Counted from the stretch's first letter, positions 54,079-63,476 are shown. The stretch: 64,000 bases of DNA from Bacillus sp. AFS098217 (GCF_002551815.1 NZ_NVPR01000038.1:79093-143092); one strand, 5' to 3'. The notes: generated by a model not told the origin, from the sequence alone. Program-made: numbers and translations.

Positions 54079-54818
54079 TATACTTTCCTCACTTCCGTAT
54101 CGCCTACGACAAGCGAAGAAATAATTTTAATGCGCCGAGGAGCTTCTCTATACTGTTCTGTTTTAAATGTAACATTTCGATTAAATCCTGTTTCTTCATG
54201 TCCTGGCAGTAGTACTCTACCAACAATAACAGAGTGATTTAAAGATAATTCAATATCGTACGGAACATACAACCGAATATTTCCAATAACACCACGAATA
54301 ACAATGACTGTTTCTCCTTCGGGAATCATTGCTGTCGTCAAATCAATTTCAATGTCACAAACCCCATACTGAACATTAATATCCTCTAACTCATAAATAT
54401 GATCCATCATTCGTACGTTACCTACCATCATATTTTTCAGGTATGGTTCTGTGCGATAAATTTGTTTTTCTTCATCTATATATCCTTTTTCCTTAATTTC
54501 CACTTGGATAACTTTTTGCTTCTGCTGTCCTTGAATAAGTTGATAACCGATAAAAGCTAAGCAAGCAAATACAACGAGCACAAAAGCCGCTGATGAAAAT
54601 AGGAAGAATAAAAAAATGAGACCTCCGATAAATAAAAACACGTTCCCTCTCACATAACGATTCTTTTTTCGATAATGCCTTCCGAATACAATCATAATAA
54701 CTGCAAAAATAAGGCCCCCAGGTTCAAAACGCCCCAAAATCATGTCAAGAAAAAGACCGAATCCAAATATGATGAGGAGCATCCCCACGAATTGTGTTTT
54801 TGAAAATTGTTGCTTCAT
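54078..54818 (-). CDS. liaF: LiaF-type membrane inhibitor of LiaS
   Basis: 246 residues: about four N-terminal membrane helices (TQFVGMLLIIFGFGLFLDMIL, GLIFAVIMIVFG, LFIGGLIFLFFLFSSAAFVLVVFACLAFIGY) and a C-terminal beta-repeat domain with DINVQYGVCDIEIDLTTAMIPEGETVIVIRGVIGNIRLYVP, the cell-wall-active antibiotics response pattern. LiaF proteins keep LiaS inactive without stress. Between liaH and liaS. Confidence 0.9.
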   Translation of the reverse strand: MKQQFSKTQFVGMLLIIFGFGLFLDMILGRFEPGGLIFAVIMIVFGRHYRKKNRYVRGNVFLFIGGLIFLFFLFSSAAFVLVVFACLAFIGYQLIQGQQKQKVIQVEIKEKGYIDEEKQIYRTEPYLKNMMVGNVRMMDHIYELEDINVQYGVCDIEIDLTTAMIPEGETVIVIRGVIGNIRLYVPYDIELSLNHSVIVGRVLLPGHEETGFNRNVTFKTEQYREAPRRIKIISSLVVGDTEVRKV

Positions 54819-54925
54819 TTCAGCTCCCCCCTTCTTATTACATATAAATAGAAGAAAAAGGCATTGCTTTCCAACCCCTTTTCTTCTATCACTATATCAT
54901 AAGCTCGTTTTATAATATACTACAA

Positions 54926-55588
54926 TTATTTTATTACTTCTTTGTTTAAAGATACTTCATTTTTTTCTTTCATTTCACGCTCAAGCTTTGCAATTTTCAT
55001 ATCAAATGTATCGCGTTCATGATCTTCATTCACGCGAAGCTCTAAATCACGAATATGATCTTCAATTTCTTCAAATCGTAAGAATGGATTATTCTCATCC
55101 ATTTTATGAAGAGCCGTATTCATACGACGATTGGCATGTGCCATATTTTCGCGTGCCATTAATTCCATACGTTTTGCATTCATTTCTTTTAGCTTGTTTT
55201 TCATTTCAGAAAGACGACGTTCTAACTCATCAATTTGTTCCACTACACCTGCATACATTTCTTCTAAGCGAGCTACTTGCCCTTCATAGTATGCTACTTC
55301 TTCTAATGCACGTTCATGCAACTGCATTTCCCCTGCTTCTTTTGCAATTATTGCCTGCTTTGATCTCTTATTTACAAAATAACGAGCCTGCTCAAGTTCA
55401 CGAGCAAAGTTAGCTTTTAATGTTTTATGTCGCTGAATTAGCTTTTCAATTTTTGTTACTTCACGCTCGCTATCACGTAAATATTGATTTAACATAGCGA
55501 TTGGATGTTTTCTTTCTTTCTCATCTAAAACATTATGAAAATCTGCTAAAATTGCATCGCGTACACGTCCAAATAAAGATTGTTTCAT
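54926..55588 (-). CDS. liaH: PspA/IM30-family membrane-protecting protein LiaH
   Basis: 220 residues, almost entirely coiled coil (ERHPIAMLNQYLRDSEREVTKIEKLIQRHKTLK..., EQARYFVNKRSKQAIIAKEAGEMQLHERALEEVAYYEGQVARLEEMY). The PspA fold oligomerises at the membrane when damaged. Upstream of liaF by about 110 nt and downstream of liaI. In B. subtilis LiaH is the main output of the system. Confidence 0.92.
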   Translation of the reverse strand: MKQSLFGRVRDAILADFHNVLDEKERKHPIAMLNQYLRDSEREVTKIEKLIQRHKTLKANFARELEQARYFVNKRSKQAIIAKEAGEMQLHERALEEVAYYEGQVARLEEMYAGVVEQIDELERRLSEMKNKLKEMNAKRMELMARENMAHANRRMNTALHKMDENNPFLRFEEIEDHIRDLELRVNEDHERDTFDMKIAKLEREMKEKNEVSLNKEVIK

Positions 55589-55632
55589 TATAATCTTCCT
55601 CTCTTCTACTTTATGGTTTAATTTGTTTTATA

Positions 55633-55989
55633 TTAGTTTTTCATTAACTTGTTCCACTCATCTTCAAAGTTGCTATATGGTTTAGAACCTTCTGAAGCAG
55701 AATTTACTACTACATCTTTTTCCTTTTTCCACTCACGGTATCCGTAGTATAGAACTACTAGTGCTGCGATACCAATTAATGCTGGGGAATTAGAAAGGGC
55801 GATTGACAAGCCGATTAAACCGACAATACCCCAAGCTAACTTTCCAAAAAATGATTGTGCTCGCACAAATGATTTATAGCTCCAGTACACAATCCCTGCT
55901 CCAATTGCGAATCCTACAATGCCAGCAAGACTACCAAGAGCAATTAAGGCCAAAATACCAGCCGCGATAAACGCTAGAAATTGTTTCAT
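55633..55989 (-). CDS. liaI: LiaI-like small membrane protein
   Basis: 118 residues with three hydrophobic helices (FLAFIAAGILALIALGSLAGIVGFAIGAGIVYWSY, KLAWGIVGLIGLSIALS, ALIGIAALVVLYYGYREW) and a charged tail. It is the first gene of the operon, separated by about 45 nt from liaH. In Bacillus LiaI recruits LiaH to the membrane. The symbol is based on position and topology; the sequence itself is not strongly diagnostic. Confidence 0.75.
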   Translation of the reverse strand: MKQFLAFIAAGILALIALGSLAGIVGFAIGAGIVYWSYKSFVRAQSFFGKLAWGIVGLIGLSIALSNSPALIGIAALVVLYYGYREWKKEKDVVVNSASEGSKPYSNFEDEWNKLMKN

Positions 55990-56073
55990 CTTGTGCTTGC
56001 CTCCCTTCGATTTGATACTCTTATCTTAACTATTTTTTCTTTTTTCCATAACGAGCTTAAGAACCGTTTTCAT

Positions 56074-56091
56074 CTCAGACTTAAGACTGAG
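56074..56091. promoter_or_regulatory. LiaR-type operator upstream of liaI
   Basis: CTCAGACTTAAGACTGAG is an 18-bp near-perfect palindrome (16 of 18) with the TTAAGAC core seen in B. subtilis LiaR boxes, 85 bp upstream of the liaI start. Confidence 0.65.
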
Positions 56092-56182
56092 TTGCCTTCA
56101 GCCTTTTGAAGATTTAGTATAACTGTGCAATACTATTAAAAAAATAAACATATGAATATTAAGAATTTTGCGTTAAAATAAA

Positions 56183-56372
56183 CATATATACATTTATTAA
56201 AAAATCGACATAAAACCCCTCTTTTTAGACGGGAGAGAGCATCTATTCATGCATAGAAGCGGTCAGGGCCTTTTTCTGCCACATGCGAAGTAAAGACAGC
56301 AAGAGCAAACGAGTGTAGGTTATCTGCATAGAAAGGATTTAGATGTCGAAAAATGAAAATGGATTTATATAG
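56183..56372 (-). repeat. Dispersed bcr-like repeat, copy C (inverted)
   Basis: Reverse complement of the copy B layout: TCGACATAAAACCCCTCTTTTTAGAC, then GCATCTATTCATGCATAGAAGCGGTCAGGGCC, then CACATGCGAAGTAAAG, ending in ATTTAGATGTCGAAAAATG and GGATTTATATAG. Lies between the liaI operator and the GNAT gene. Confidence 0.85.
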
Positions 56373-56404
56373 AGACTATACAGAGACAAGGAGAGACATG
56401 CATA

Positions 56405-56827
56405 ATGGCTTTACATATTATTAAAGAAGTAAATACAAATGATAAAAACCATATAAACAATGCACTTTACGAATATAATTTAAAGCATTTCCCACCAGAT
56501 TTAAGAGGAAGATACTCAGAAATTCATTTATTTCTTAAAGATGAAAATGACAAAGTTCATGGGGGACTATTAGGTGAGGTTTGCTGGAATTGGTTAGAGA
56601 TTCATACTCTTATGATTGATGAAGACATCCGTAAATTAGGATACGGATCTAAATTATTGTTAGAAGTAGAAAAAATCGCTTTAGAGAAAAAATGTGACTT
56701 CATAAAAGTAGATACTTTAAGCTTCCAAGCATTAGACTTCTATAAAAAGCATGGTTATAAAGAGTTTGGTGTCCTTGATAATGTAGGAAGAGATTATAAA
56801 CATTACTATTTAAAAAAAGATTTATAA
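56405..56827 (+). CDS. GNAT-family N-acetyltransferase
   Basis: 140 residues. The acetyl-CoA loop is DEDIRKLGYGSKLLLEVEKIA (about 78-98), preceded by LEIHTLMIDE and followed by LDFYKKHGYKEFG. Substrate unknown. It starts 32 nt past repeat copy C; the ribosome site is weak (AAGGAGAGACATGCATA, about 14 nt from the ATG). Confidence 0.88.
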   Translation: MALHIIKEVNTNDKNHINNALYEYNLKHFPPDLRGRYSEIHLFLKDENDKVHGGLLGEVCWNWLEIHTLMIDEDIRKLGYGSKLLLEVEKIALEKKCDFIKVDTLSFQALDFYKKHGYKEFGVLDNVGRDYKHYYLKKDL

Positions 56828-56832
56828 GTAAC

Positions 56833-56872
56833 AAAAAAACGCCCAGTATTTATTGTCTGAGCGTTTTTTATT
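56833..56872 (+). terminator. Terminator after the GNAT gene
   Basis: AAAAACGCCCAG...CTGAGCGTTTTT (G/A mismatch in stem), T tract following. Confidence 0.7.
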
Positions 56873-56892
56873 CTACATTATTTACATTAAAG

Positions 56893-58209
56893 TTATGCTG
56901 TTTTATGATATTGCTTTTTTTCCGCTACCTTTGAAAATCGAGGAAAACCAATTAAAATAGAAACTATACCACATACTCCAACTAAAATTGGATAAAATGC
57001 GTATGGTAGCAATTCAATTGGAGATACTGCAGCAAACCCTGCTGCCGTCAACATTTGTGCTCCATATGGAATTAATCCTTGTACACAACATGAGAAAAGA
57101 TCCAATACACTTGCTGATTTTCGTGGATCAATCTCATATTGATCTGCAATATTTTTCGCAAGTGGTCCAGTGAAAATAATAGAGATTGTATTATTTGCTG
57201 TGCACATATTCGTCATACTAACTAAGCCAGCAATCCCAAACTCTGCACCCTTTTTCGAGCGAATATTACGTGTTAATATATTCATTAGATATTGAATACC
57301 ACCATTATATTGAATGATTTCAACCATCCCGCCAATTAAAATTGCTAATAGTACTAACTCCATCATGCCACTGATTCCCGTTGTTACACTTTTAAAGAAA
57401 CTTGCCAATGTATAACTTCCATCTATCAAACCTATCATTCCTGATAAAACCGTTCCACCTGCTAATACAACAAGAACATTACACCCAAGTAACGCTGTAA
57501 CAAGCACACCTGCATATGGCAAGATTTTCACCCAATCAAACGTATGAGTTTTCATTTCCGTATGGTTTCCTAATGTAAGGAAAACTAATAATATAATCGT
57601 AATAACTGCTGCTGGTAACACAATTAAAAAGTTTGTTTTAAACTTATCTTTCATTTCAGTTCCTTGCGAACGAACCGCTGCAATTGTCGTATCAGAAATA
57701 AATGATAGATTATCGCCAAACATCGCACCGCCAACAACTGTTCCCATTGTTAATGCAATAGAAATATCTGTTTGCTGACTAATCCCTACTGCAATTGGTG
57801 CTAACGCGGCAATCGTTCCCATCGAAGTTCCCATTGCTAATGAAATAAATGCCCCTATAACAAAAATCCCTGCAACGATAAATCCTTGCGGCAAAATAGA
57901 CAGTGCTAAATTTACTGTAGAGTCAACTCCACCCATTCCTTTTGCAGTTTCAGAAAATGCACCTGCAAGTACAAAAATTAACACCATAATCATAATATCT
58001 GGATTACCAGCGCCCTTGGCAAACCGTTCAACTTTTGCTGTAAAGCTTTCTTTACGATTCATTGCCAAAGCAACCCCTACAGCAATTAAAATCGCTACGA
58101 GTATCGGTAATTTATAGAAATCACCTGTAATAATTCCAGAACCAATAAATAGTGCCAAAAATATTCCAAGCGGCAATAAAGCTAAACCATTTCCTCTCGT
58201 TTCTTTCAA
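56893..58209 (-). CDS. NhaC-family transporter under SAM riboswitch control (MetT-like)
   Basis: 438 residues with about 11 helices. NhaC-type signatures include IGAFISLAMGTSMGTIAALAPIAVGIS and VVGGAMFGDNLSFISDTTIAAVRSQG. The SAM riboswitch upstream and absence of other S-box genes nearby suggests a methionine carrier (the MetT group) rather than a Na+/H+ antiporter. Start TTG 58209 follows AGGGAGAG; the apparent longer reading frame up to 58416 lies in the riboswitch itself and is not coding. Substrate is inferred from regulation. Confidence 0.85.
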   Translation of the reverse strand: MKETRGNGLALLPLGIFLALFIGSGIITGDFYKLPILVAILIAVGVALAMNRKESFTAKVERFAKGAGNPDIMIMVLIFVLAGAFSETAKGMGGVDSTVNLALSILPQGFIVAGIFVIGAFISLAMGTSMGTIAALAPIAVGISQQTDISIALTMGTVVGGAMFGDNLSFISDTTIAAVRSQGTEMKDKFKTNFLIVLPAAVITIILLVFLTLGNHTEMKTHTFDWVKILPYAGVLVTALLGCNVLVVLAGGTVLSGMIGLIDGSYTLASFFKSVTTGISGMMELVLLAILIGGMVEIIQYNGGIQYLMNILTRNIRSKKGAEFGIAGLVSMTNMCTANNTISIIFTGPLAKNIADQYEIDPRKSASVLDLFSCCVQGLIPYGAQMLTAAGFAAVSPIELLPYAFYPILVGVCGIVSILIGFPRFSKVAEKKQYHKTA

Positions 58210-58252
58210 AGTATCATCTCTCCCTAGTTTTAAACCTTTTCTAATCAATAAC

Positions 58253-58282
58253 AAAAGACCTCTTCCGAAAAGAAGAGGTCTT
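58253..58282 (-). terminator. Expression-platform terminator of the SAM riboswitch
   Basis: AAGACCTCTTC...GAAGAGGTCTT, 11-bp stem then TTTTG on the minus strand, just before the TTG start. Confidence 0.85.
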
Positions 58283-58299
58283 ATACATCTATAAGAAAC

Positions 58300-58408
58300 A
58301 CTCTTCTCATCTTTCAAGCACATGCTTGCTGGATTTGGCACAGCACTCCATCTTGAGTCCGCTGCCGAGGCATCGTAGGGCCAGTCCCTCCGCCTCTCTT
58401 TATAAGAA
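58300..58408 (-). ncRNA. SAM-I (S-box) riboswitch
   Basis: On the minus strand: CTTATAAAGAGAGGCGGAGGGA, then CTGGCCCTACGA, then CGGCAGC, then GTGCCAAATCC, and the closing GAAAGATGAGA. These are the conserved S-box core motifs. Directly before the NhaC-type gene with a terminator between. Confidence 0.95.
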
Positions 58409-58555
58409 GGTTTCATATTTTATTTTTGATAATAATTTCTTCCCTAACTTTACTCGCTTACAAATCAAAAGTCAATTATTATTTGTATAAAAACAGTTGG
58501 TATTTTTTGATATTTACAAAAACACGAATAAATGAGCATCTCGAAAAGAAAATGG

Positions 58556-59074
58556 TCACTTTAATTTCTGAATTTCTTTTTCTAAAATTGCAATCCAGGG
58601 AAAATTTTCTTTTTCAATTACTTCGAGAAGCCATCTTACCGTTTCCCACGCTACGTTATATTCCTCTTTAGAAATATCTCCATCTATGTAGGCCTCTTCT
58701 AATTCATCTTCATCCAGCAAATATACATCGCCATTAGGTAATAGCACTACGTCCAAATATAAATCATCGAAATATGGCATACCTCTCTCATCTATTTTAA
58801 ACTCTTTTGCTACATCAATATAATATTGTACTAATTTCCGTTTTTCATTTAGCATAGCTGTAATCGCAAAATTTTTACCGTTGATGAAGTACTGCACCCA
58901 TGTGTGTCCATCATTGACAATGCAAAGTTTTTGATTATTATATTGCTTGTAACTAGGCTCTTTCACTTTTTGCATATGCAGTATCCCTAACATGCCTTGC
59001 TCTATTGTTTTCACTTCATAACTTTTCTCTATTAACCGTTTCCATGAAAAACCATCTCCATATTTCCGTTTCAT
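58556..59074 (-). CDS. DUF402-type protein
   Basis: 172 residues, cytoplasmic. Conserved segments: KYGDGFSWKRL, NAI..-like FAITAMLNEKRKLVQYYIDVAKEF, GMPYFDDLYLDVVLLPNGDVYLLDEDEL (Asp/Glu cluster typical of the phosphodiesterase-like DUF402 fold, about 105-133). Start 59074 follows AAGAGGGGAG. Related proteins bind nucleotides or act as phosphatases in some Gram-positives; here the substrate is unknown. Confidence 0.82.
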   Translation of the reverse strand: MKRKYGDGFSWKRLIEKSYEVKTIEQGMLGILHMQKVKEPSYKQYNNQKLCIVNDGHTWVQYFINGKNFAITAMLNEKRKLVQYYIDVAKEFKIDERGMPYFDDLYLDVVLLPNGDVYLLDEDELEEAYIDGDISKEEYNVAWETVRWLLEVIEKENFPWIAILEKEIQKLK

Positions 59075-59099
59075 TATTCTCCCCTCTTTTCTATACAGA

Positions 59100-59132
59100 A
59101 AAGCCCCCACATTTTATGCGAGGGCTTTTACA
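59100..59132. terminator. Hairpin between gltT and the DUF402 gene
   Basis: AAAAGCCCCC...GCGAGGGCTTTT: stem with minor mismatch, past the gltT stop. Confidence 0.65.
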
Positions 59133-59139
59133 ACAATTA

Positions 59140-60411
59140 TTATGCTACTTGTTTTTCTGAAATCTCTTTTAAATAGGCTTGTCCTTTTTCTTCATCATAT
59201 TGACCTTCCCACTTAGACATAACAACAGCTGCTAAAGAGTTACCTACTACGTTAACTGCTGTACGTGCCATATCTAAAATACGGTCAATACCTGCGATAA
59301 ATGCCAAACCTTCTGCTGGAATTCCTACCGTACCAAGTGTTGCTAATAATACAACGAATGATACACCAGGTACACCTGCAATCCCTTTAGATGTAACCAT
59401 TAATACAAGCATTAATGTAATTTGCTCTGTGATTGATAAATGAATACCATACATTTGTGCTAAGAAAATTGCCGCGATTGCTTGATATAATGTAGATCCA
59501 TCTAAGTTAAATGAGTAACCAGTCGGAATAACGAAAGATGAAATTGCTTTCGGACAACCGAACTTCTCCATCTTCTCCATGATTTTTGGTAAAACCGTCT
59601 CCGAACTTGCTGTAGAGTAAGCTAAAATAAGCTCCTCTTTTAAAATCTTAAAGAACTGGAATATGTTAATTCCAAATAATTTTGCCGTAAGCCCTAATAC
59701 AACTACAACGAAGAATATCATGGATCCATAAACGACAATAACTAATTTTCCTAATGGAATTAATGACGAAAGACCAAATTTAGAAACCGTTACACCAATT
59801 AATGCGAATACCCCAAACGGTGCGAATTTCATTACCTGGTTTGTCACGTAAAACATTGCATCTGCTACACCTTGGAAAAATTGAAGAACGGGTCTTCCTC
59901 TTTCCCCAATTGCTGCAATCCCTAAACCAAATAATACAGAGAAGAAAATAATGGCAAGCATATCACCATCAGCTAACGACTTCATAATATTTGTCGGAAC
60001 AATATTTACAAATGTATCCGCAAACGAATGGCTCTGTACTTGCTCTGTTGTAGATGTATATTTTGAAATATCCGTCTTTGTTAACTGATCCATATTCACG
60101 CCTTTTCCTGGTTGGAAAATATTCGCCACCAGTAGGCCAAGAACAATTGCAATTGTTGTAATTATTTCAAAATAAAGAATTGTCTTTCCGCCTAATCGCC
60201 CTAGCTTCTTCACATCACCAACACCAGCAACCCCAACAACAATGCTCGCTACGACAATCGGCACAACAATCATTTTAATTAATCGAATGAAAATATCTCC
60301 AATTGGCTGTAAAAACTTTGCTACTTCTGCATTGCCATAAAAAATTGCCCCAACTGCAATACCAAGCGCAAGCCCTATTAAAATTTGCCATGCAAGTCCA
60401 ATTCTTTTCAT
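59140..60411 (-). CDS. gltT: Na+/H+-glutamate/aspartate symporter GltT
   Basis: 423 residues, eight-helix DAACS family. SSETVLPKIMEKMEKFG (serine-rich hairpin loop), SFVIPTGYSFNLDGSTLYQ (substrate-binding NMDGT-like motif), VMVTSKGIAGVPGVSF and DRILDMARTAVNVVGNSLAAVV are intact. The start MKRIGLAWQILIGLALGI aligns with GltT of thermophilic bacilli. A 418-bp gap separates it from the divergent M23 gene. Confidence 0.94.
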   Translation of the reverse strand: MKRIGLAWQILIGLALGIAVGAIFYGNAEVAKFLQPIGDIFIRLIKMIVVPIVVASIVVGVAGVGDVKKLGRLGGKTILYFEIITTIAIVLGLLVANIFQPGKGVNMDQLTKTDISKYTSTTEQVQSHSFADTFVNIVPTNIMKSLADGDMLAIIFFSVLFGLGIAAIGERGRPVLQFFQGVADAMFYVTNQVMKFAPFGVFALIGVTVSKFGLSSLIPLGKLVIVVYGSMIFFVVVVLGLTAKLFGINIFQFFKILKEELILAYSTASSETVLPKIMEKMEKFGCPKAISSFVIPTGYSFNLDGSTLYQAIAAIFLAQMYGIHLSITEQITLMLVLMVTSKGIAGVPGVSFVVLLATLGTVGIPAEGLAFIAGIDRILDMARTAVNVVGNSLAAVVMSKWEGQYDEEKGQAYLKEISEKQVA

Positions 60412-60829
60412 ACTTGCTGTAACCCCCTTCTAAAGATGCTATAACTCTACCTTTCTCTATTTCTATAAAGCCAAGAAATTAAGAGTATTACATATTATTC
60501 GACAATTCACTACATTTGCCCCTGTTAAAAATGATAAAGCAAAAAATGAAATCTGACAACAAAATAAGTTTGCGTGAATATAAATAATTTTCTTGACAAA
60601 AAACGACCCAATGTAAGAAAACCTAACATGAGAACGATTCCTTATAAGGTATATCAACATTTCTTCTATTTATTTTCACAACAGAACATACCAATATAGG
60701 CAAAAAATTCCCTTAATTCCGACAAAAATCAGCAATTTTATAAAATTTTCTTTACATTATGATTACAATAATAGACAGCATTCTTCTTATTATGATATAT
60801 ACAATCATAGGGAAAGGAGCTAGACACCA
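60412..60829. other. Intergenic region, about 420 bp
   Basis: Divergent promoter region of gltT and the M23 gene. TTGACA occurs at 60593-60598 without a good -10; the 60750-60800 stretch (TTTACATTATGATTACAATAATAG) may hold the M23 promoter. The small minus-strand frame 60463-60660 looks spurious. Nothing else recognised. Confidence 0.4.
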
Positions 60830-62086
60830 ATGAATAAGAAATTTGCAGCTTTTAGCGTTTTAGCAGCAGGAACTCTTTTTGTTTCTCCGTTGCTTTCACC
60901 AGTACACGCAGAAACAAGTCAAGATAAATTATCTACAATACAATCAGAATTAGAAGGAAAACAACAAGAATTACATAATAAATCGGCAGAAAAAGAACAG
61001 ATGGAGAAAGAAATACAAGAGTTACAGAAGAAAATCGATGAATTAACAACTTCCATTAATAAAAATGAAGCGGATTTAAACGATACAAAAAAAGAAATTA
61101 GCAAAACACAGCAAATCATTGCTGAGAAAAAGAAACACATTGAACAATTACAAAAGAATATTGACACACGTCAAGAAGTTATAAAAAAACGATTACAATC
61201 TATGCAAGAAAAACCGCGAACAAATATCATAACTGAAGTATTAACGAATTCAAACAACCTCGTAGACCTTGTTGATAATATGTATTCCGTTAGTTTGATT
61301 TTAAATAACGATACAGACATCGTAAAAAAACAGACACAAGATCAAGAAACTGTAAAATCCGAGAAAGAAGCTGTTGAAAAAAAAGAACAACAATTGAAAG
61401 AATCTGGGCAAAAGCTAGAACAAAAACAACAAGAATTGCAAGCAAATCAGCAGCAGCAACAAGCTCTCATTAACGATTTACACGTTAAAGTATCAAAAGT
61501 AGATTCAGAGATTGAAAGCTTAGAAGAATCAAAAAGCATTTTAGAGAATCAGCGACAAGCAGTTCAAAAAGCAATTGAAGAGGAAAAACGTGTGGAAGAA
61601 GCACGTAAAGCAGAAGAAGCCAAAAAGCAAGCTACCGCTTCCGCTAAAGAAAGCGGACAAGGCGCTCCAACACCGCAAGATACAAATAAAAGCGGATTCA
61701 TTAAACCAGCTGCTGGCTCAAAAACTTCTGGATTTGGTGCTCGCTCTATAGATAATCATAAAGGCATTGATATTGCCGCTTCTGGAACAGTTCCGATTAT
61801 AGCTGCTGCCGACGGTGTTGTCATTCGATCTGAGTTATCCTCTAGTTACGGAAATGTTGTATACTTATCACATCGTATAAATGGTAAAACTTACACAACT
61901 GTATACGCTCATATGAGCAGCCGCTCTGTATCTAATGGACAAACGGTGAAACAAGGTCAACAATTAGGATTCATGGGGAATACAGGTCAATCTTACGGAC
62001 AGCATTTACATTTCGAACTTCATATTGGAGAATGGAATGTAGGTAAAACAAACGCAGTTGATCCTTCTCCTTATATCGGATTATAA
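60830..62086 (+). CDS. Secreted coiled-coil M23 peptidoglycan hydrolase
   Basis: 418 residues: signal peptide (FAAFSVLAAGTLFVSPLLSPVHA), a coiled coil of about 230 residues (residues 30-265; leucine and glutamine-lysine rich), then a linker and an M23 domain with GFGARSIDNHKGIDIAA (first Zn His and Asp) and HLHFELHIGEW. EnvC/PcsB-like architecture: coiled coil regulating a lytic domain. AAAGGAG precedes the ATG. It is an isolated gene. It probably acts in daughter-cell separation or growth. Confidence 0.9.
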   Translation: MNKKFAAFSVLAAGTLFVSPLLSPVHAETSQDKLSTIQSELEGKQQELHNKSAEKEQMEKEIQELQKKIDELTTSINKNEADLNDTKKEISKTQQIIAEKKKHIEQLQKNIDTRQEVIKKRLQSMQEKPRTNIITEVLTNSNNLVDLVDNMYSVSLILNNDTDIVKKQTQDQETVKSEKEAVEKKEQQLKESGQKLEQKQQELQANQQQQQALINDLHVKVSKVDSEIESLEESKSILENQRQAVQKAIEEEKRVEEARKAEEAKKQATASAKESGQGAPTPQDTNKSGFIKPAAGSKTSGFGARSIDNHKGIDIAASGTVPIIAAADGVVIRSELSSSYGNVVYLSHRINGKTYTTVYAHMSSRSVSNGQTVKQGQQLGFMGNTGQSYGQHLHFELHIGEWNVGKTNAVDPSPYIGL

Positions 62087-62121
62087 ATAAAAAGGCAGGG
62101 GTTTATCCCCTGCCTTTTTAC
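62085..62121. terminator. Bidirectional terminator
   Basis: AAAAAGGCAGGGG-TTTAT-CCCCTGCCTTTTT, 13-bp stem between convergent genes. Confidence 0.9.
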
Positions 62122-63476
62122 TTTGTGAAAATCTTAAATATACCAATTGCATTTAAAAATACAACCACAACCGTGATTGGAATAATATAACGCAGTAAGA
62201 AAAACCAAACGTTAAATAATGTTTTTCCTTTTGTTTCTGTAACTTCTAATTCTTTCATTAATAAATCCTTACTCATTTTATTCGGTACGAACAATGAAAT
62301 TGCTAGTACTCCTAACGGAAGCAAGACATTACTTACCACAAAATCCACTAAATCAAAACATGTTTTTCCAAATATCTTTACATCACTCATAATTCCAAAT
62401 GACAATGCCGCTGGAATTCCAAATACGAAAATGAGTAATCCAATGATCAATGATGCAGAAGGACGTTTTTTTGCATTATCTTTCGCTACGGAAGCAACAA
62501 CAATTTCGAGCATTGAAATGGCAGAAGTTAATGTTGCAAAGAAGAATAAAATCAAAAACATAATAAAGAAAAATTGTCCAAATGGTATTTTAGCAAATAC
62601 AGCCGGAAGGATGATGAATAATAAACCTGGCCCTTCCGTCGGCTTAACCCCTAACGCAAAGATTGCTGGAAATATCGCAAGCCCCGCAAGGATTGTAATA
62701 AATACCGTTAAACTCACAATCGATGTCGCTGATTTTGCTAAATGCTCTTCCTTCTTTAAATATGAGCTATATGTTACCATTACCGAAGCCCCTACTGTTA
62801 ATGAAAAGAAGGATTGTCCCATCGCATACAAAACAGTATCTGCTGTTAACTTTGAAAAATCTGGTTTCAAGAAGAACTCAACACCAGCCCATGCACCATC
62901 AAGTGTAAGGGCACGAATAATAATGGCAATAAATAAAATAAATAATAGCGGCATCATATACTTACTTGCCTTTTCTATCCCTTTCTCTACACCTTTACTT
63001 ACAACAAAAATTGTGCAAAGCATAAAAATCAACTGAGCTCCAACTGCACTAGCTGGATTGGAAATTGTCTGTTCAAACAATTTTCCATATTCCACTGATC
63101 CACTCCAAAAGTGACCTGTCACACTATAATATAAATATAATAAAATCCAGCCACCTACTACACTATAAAAAGATAATACGCTAAAACAAGTGACAACTCC
63201 CATGCGACCAATCCATGGATATAGTTTACTATTCGGCACGAGTACTTTGTATGCAGTAACCGCTTCTTTTTGTGTACTACGCCCAATAACAAATTCAGCC
63301 AAAAGAAGAGGCATACCAATAAATATAGTTAATAATAAAAAGACTAGAAAAAATGCTCCGCCTCCGCCATTACCTGCAACATACGGAAACTTCCATATCG
63401 CCCCGAGTCCTACTGCAGCTCCGGCTGCTGCGAGTACAAAACCAATTTTCGATGTCCATTGCTGTGTTTCTTTCAT
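62118..63476 (-). CDS. NSS-family Na+-dependent amino acid transporter (predicted tyrosine)
   Basis: 452 residues with 11-12 helices. The start WTSKIGFVLAAAGAAVGLGAIWKFPYVAGNGGG is the classic neurotransmitter-sodium-symporter helix 1 with the two unwound glycines. The T-box leader, with a Tyr specifier by my reading, suggests the substrate is tyrosine. ATG at 63476 is preceded by a clear AAAGGAGAAATT-type site. Confidence 0.92.
   Translation of the reverse strand: MKETQQWTSKIGFVLAAAGAAVGLGAIWKFPYVAGNGGGGAFFLVFLLLTIFIGMPLLLAEFVIGRSTQKEAVTAYKVLVPNSKLYPWIGRMGVVTCFSVLSFYSVVGGWILLYLYYSVTGHFWSGSVEYGKLFEQTISNPASAVGAQLIFMLCTIFVVSKGVEKGIEKASKYMMPLLFILFIAIIIRALTLDGAWAGVEFFLKPDFSKLTADTVLYAMGQSFFSLTVGASVMVTYSSYLKKEEHLAKSATSIVSLTVFITILAGLAIFPAIFALGVKPTEGPGLLFIILPAVFAKIPFGQFFFIMFLILFFFATLTSAISMLEIVVASVAKDNAKKRPSASLIIGLLIFVFGIPAALSFGIMSDVKIFGKTCFDLVDFVVSNVLLPLGVLAISLFVPNKMSKDLLMKELEVTETKGKTLFNVWFFLLRYIIPITVVVVFLNAIGIFKIFTK

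Noticed and set aside
56193-56368. TTTAT target duplication bracketing repeat copy C
   Set aside because: TTTAT occurs on both sides (56193-56197 and 56364-56368), but similarity to copies B and D extends beyond it, so it may be internal to the repeat rather than a true duplication.
58210-58416. N-terminal extension of the NhaC-type gene
   Set aside because: It lies within the SAM riboswitch and its terminator; the TTG at 58209 with its own ribosome site is the real start.
60463-60660. 65-residue frame between gltT and the M23 gene
   Set aside because: No good start context and no protein-like pattern; promoter region for the divergent genes.
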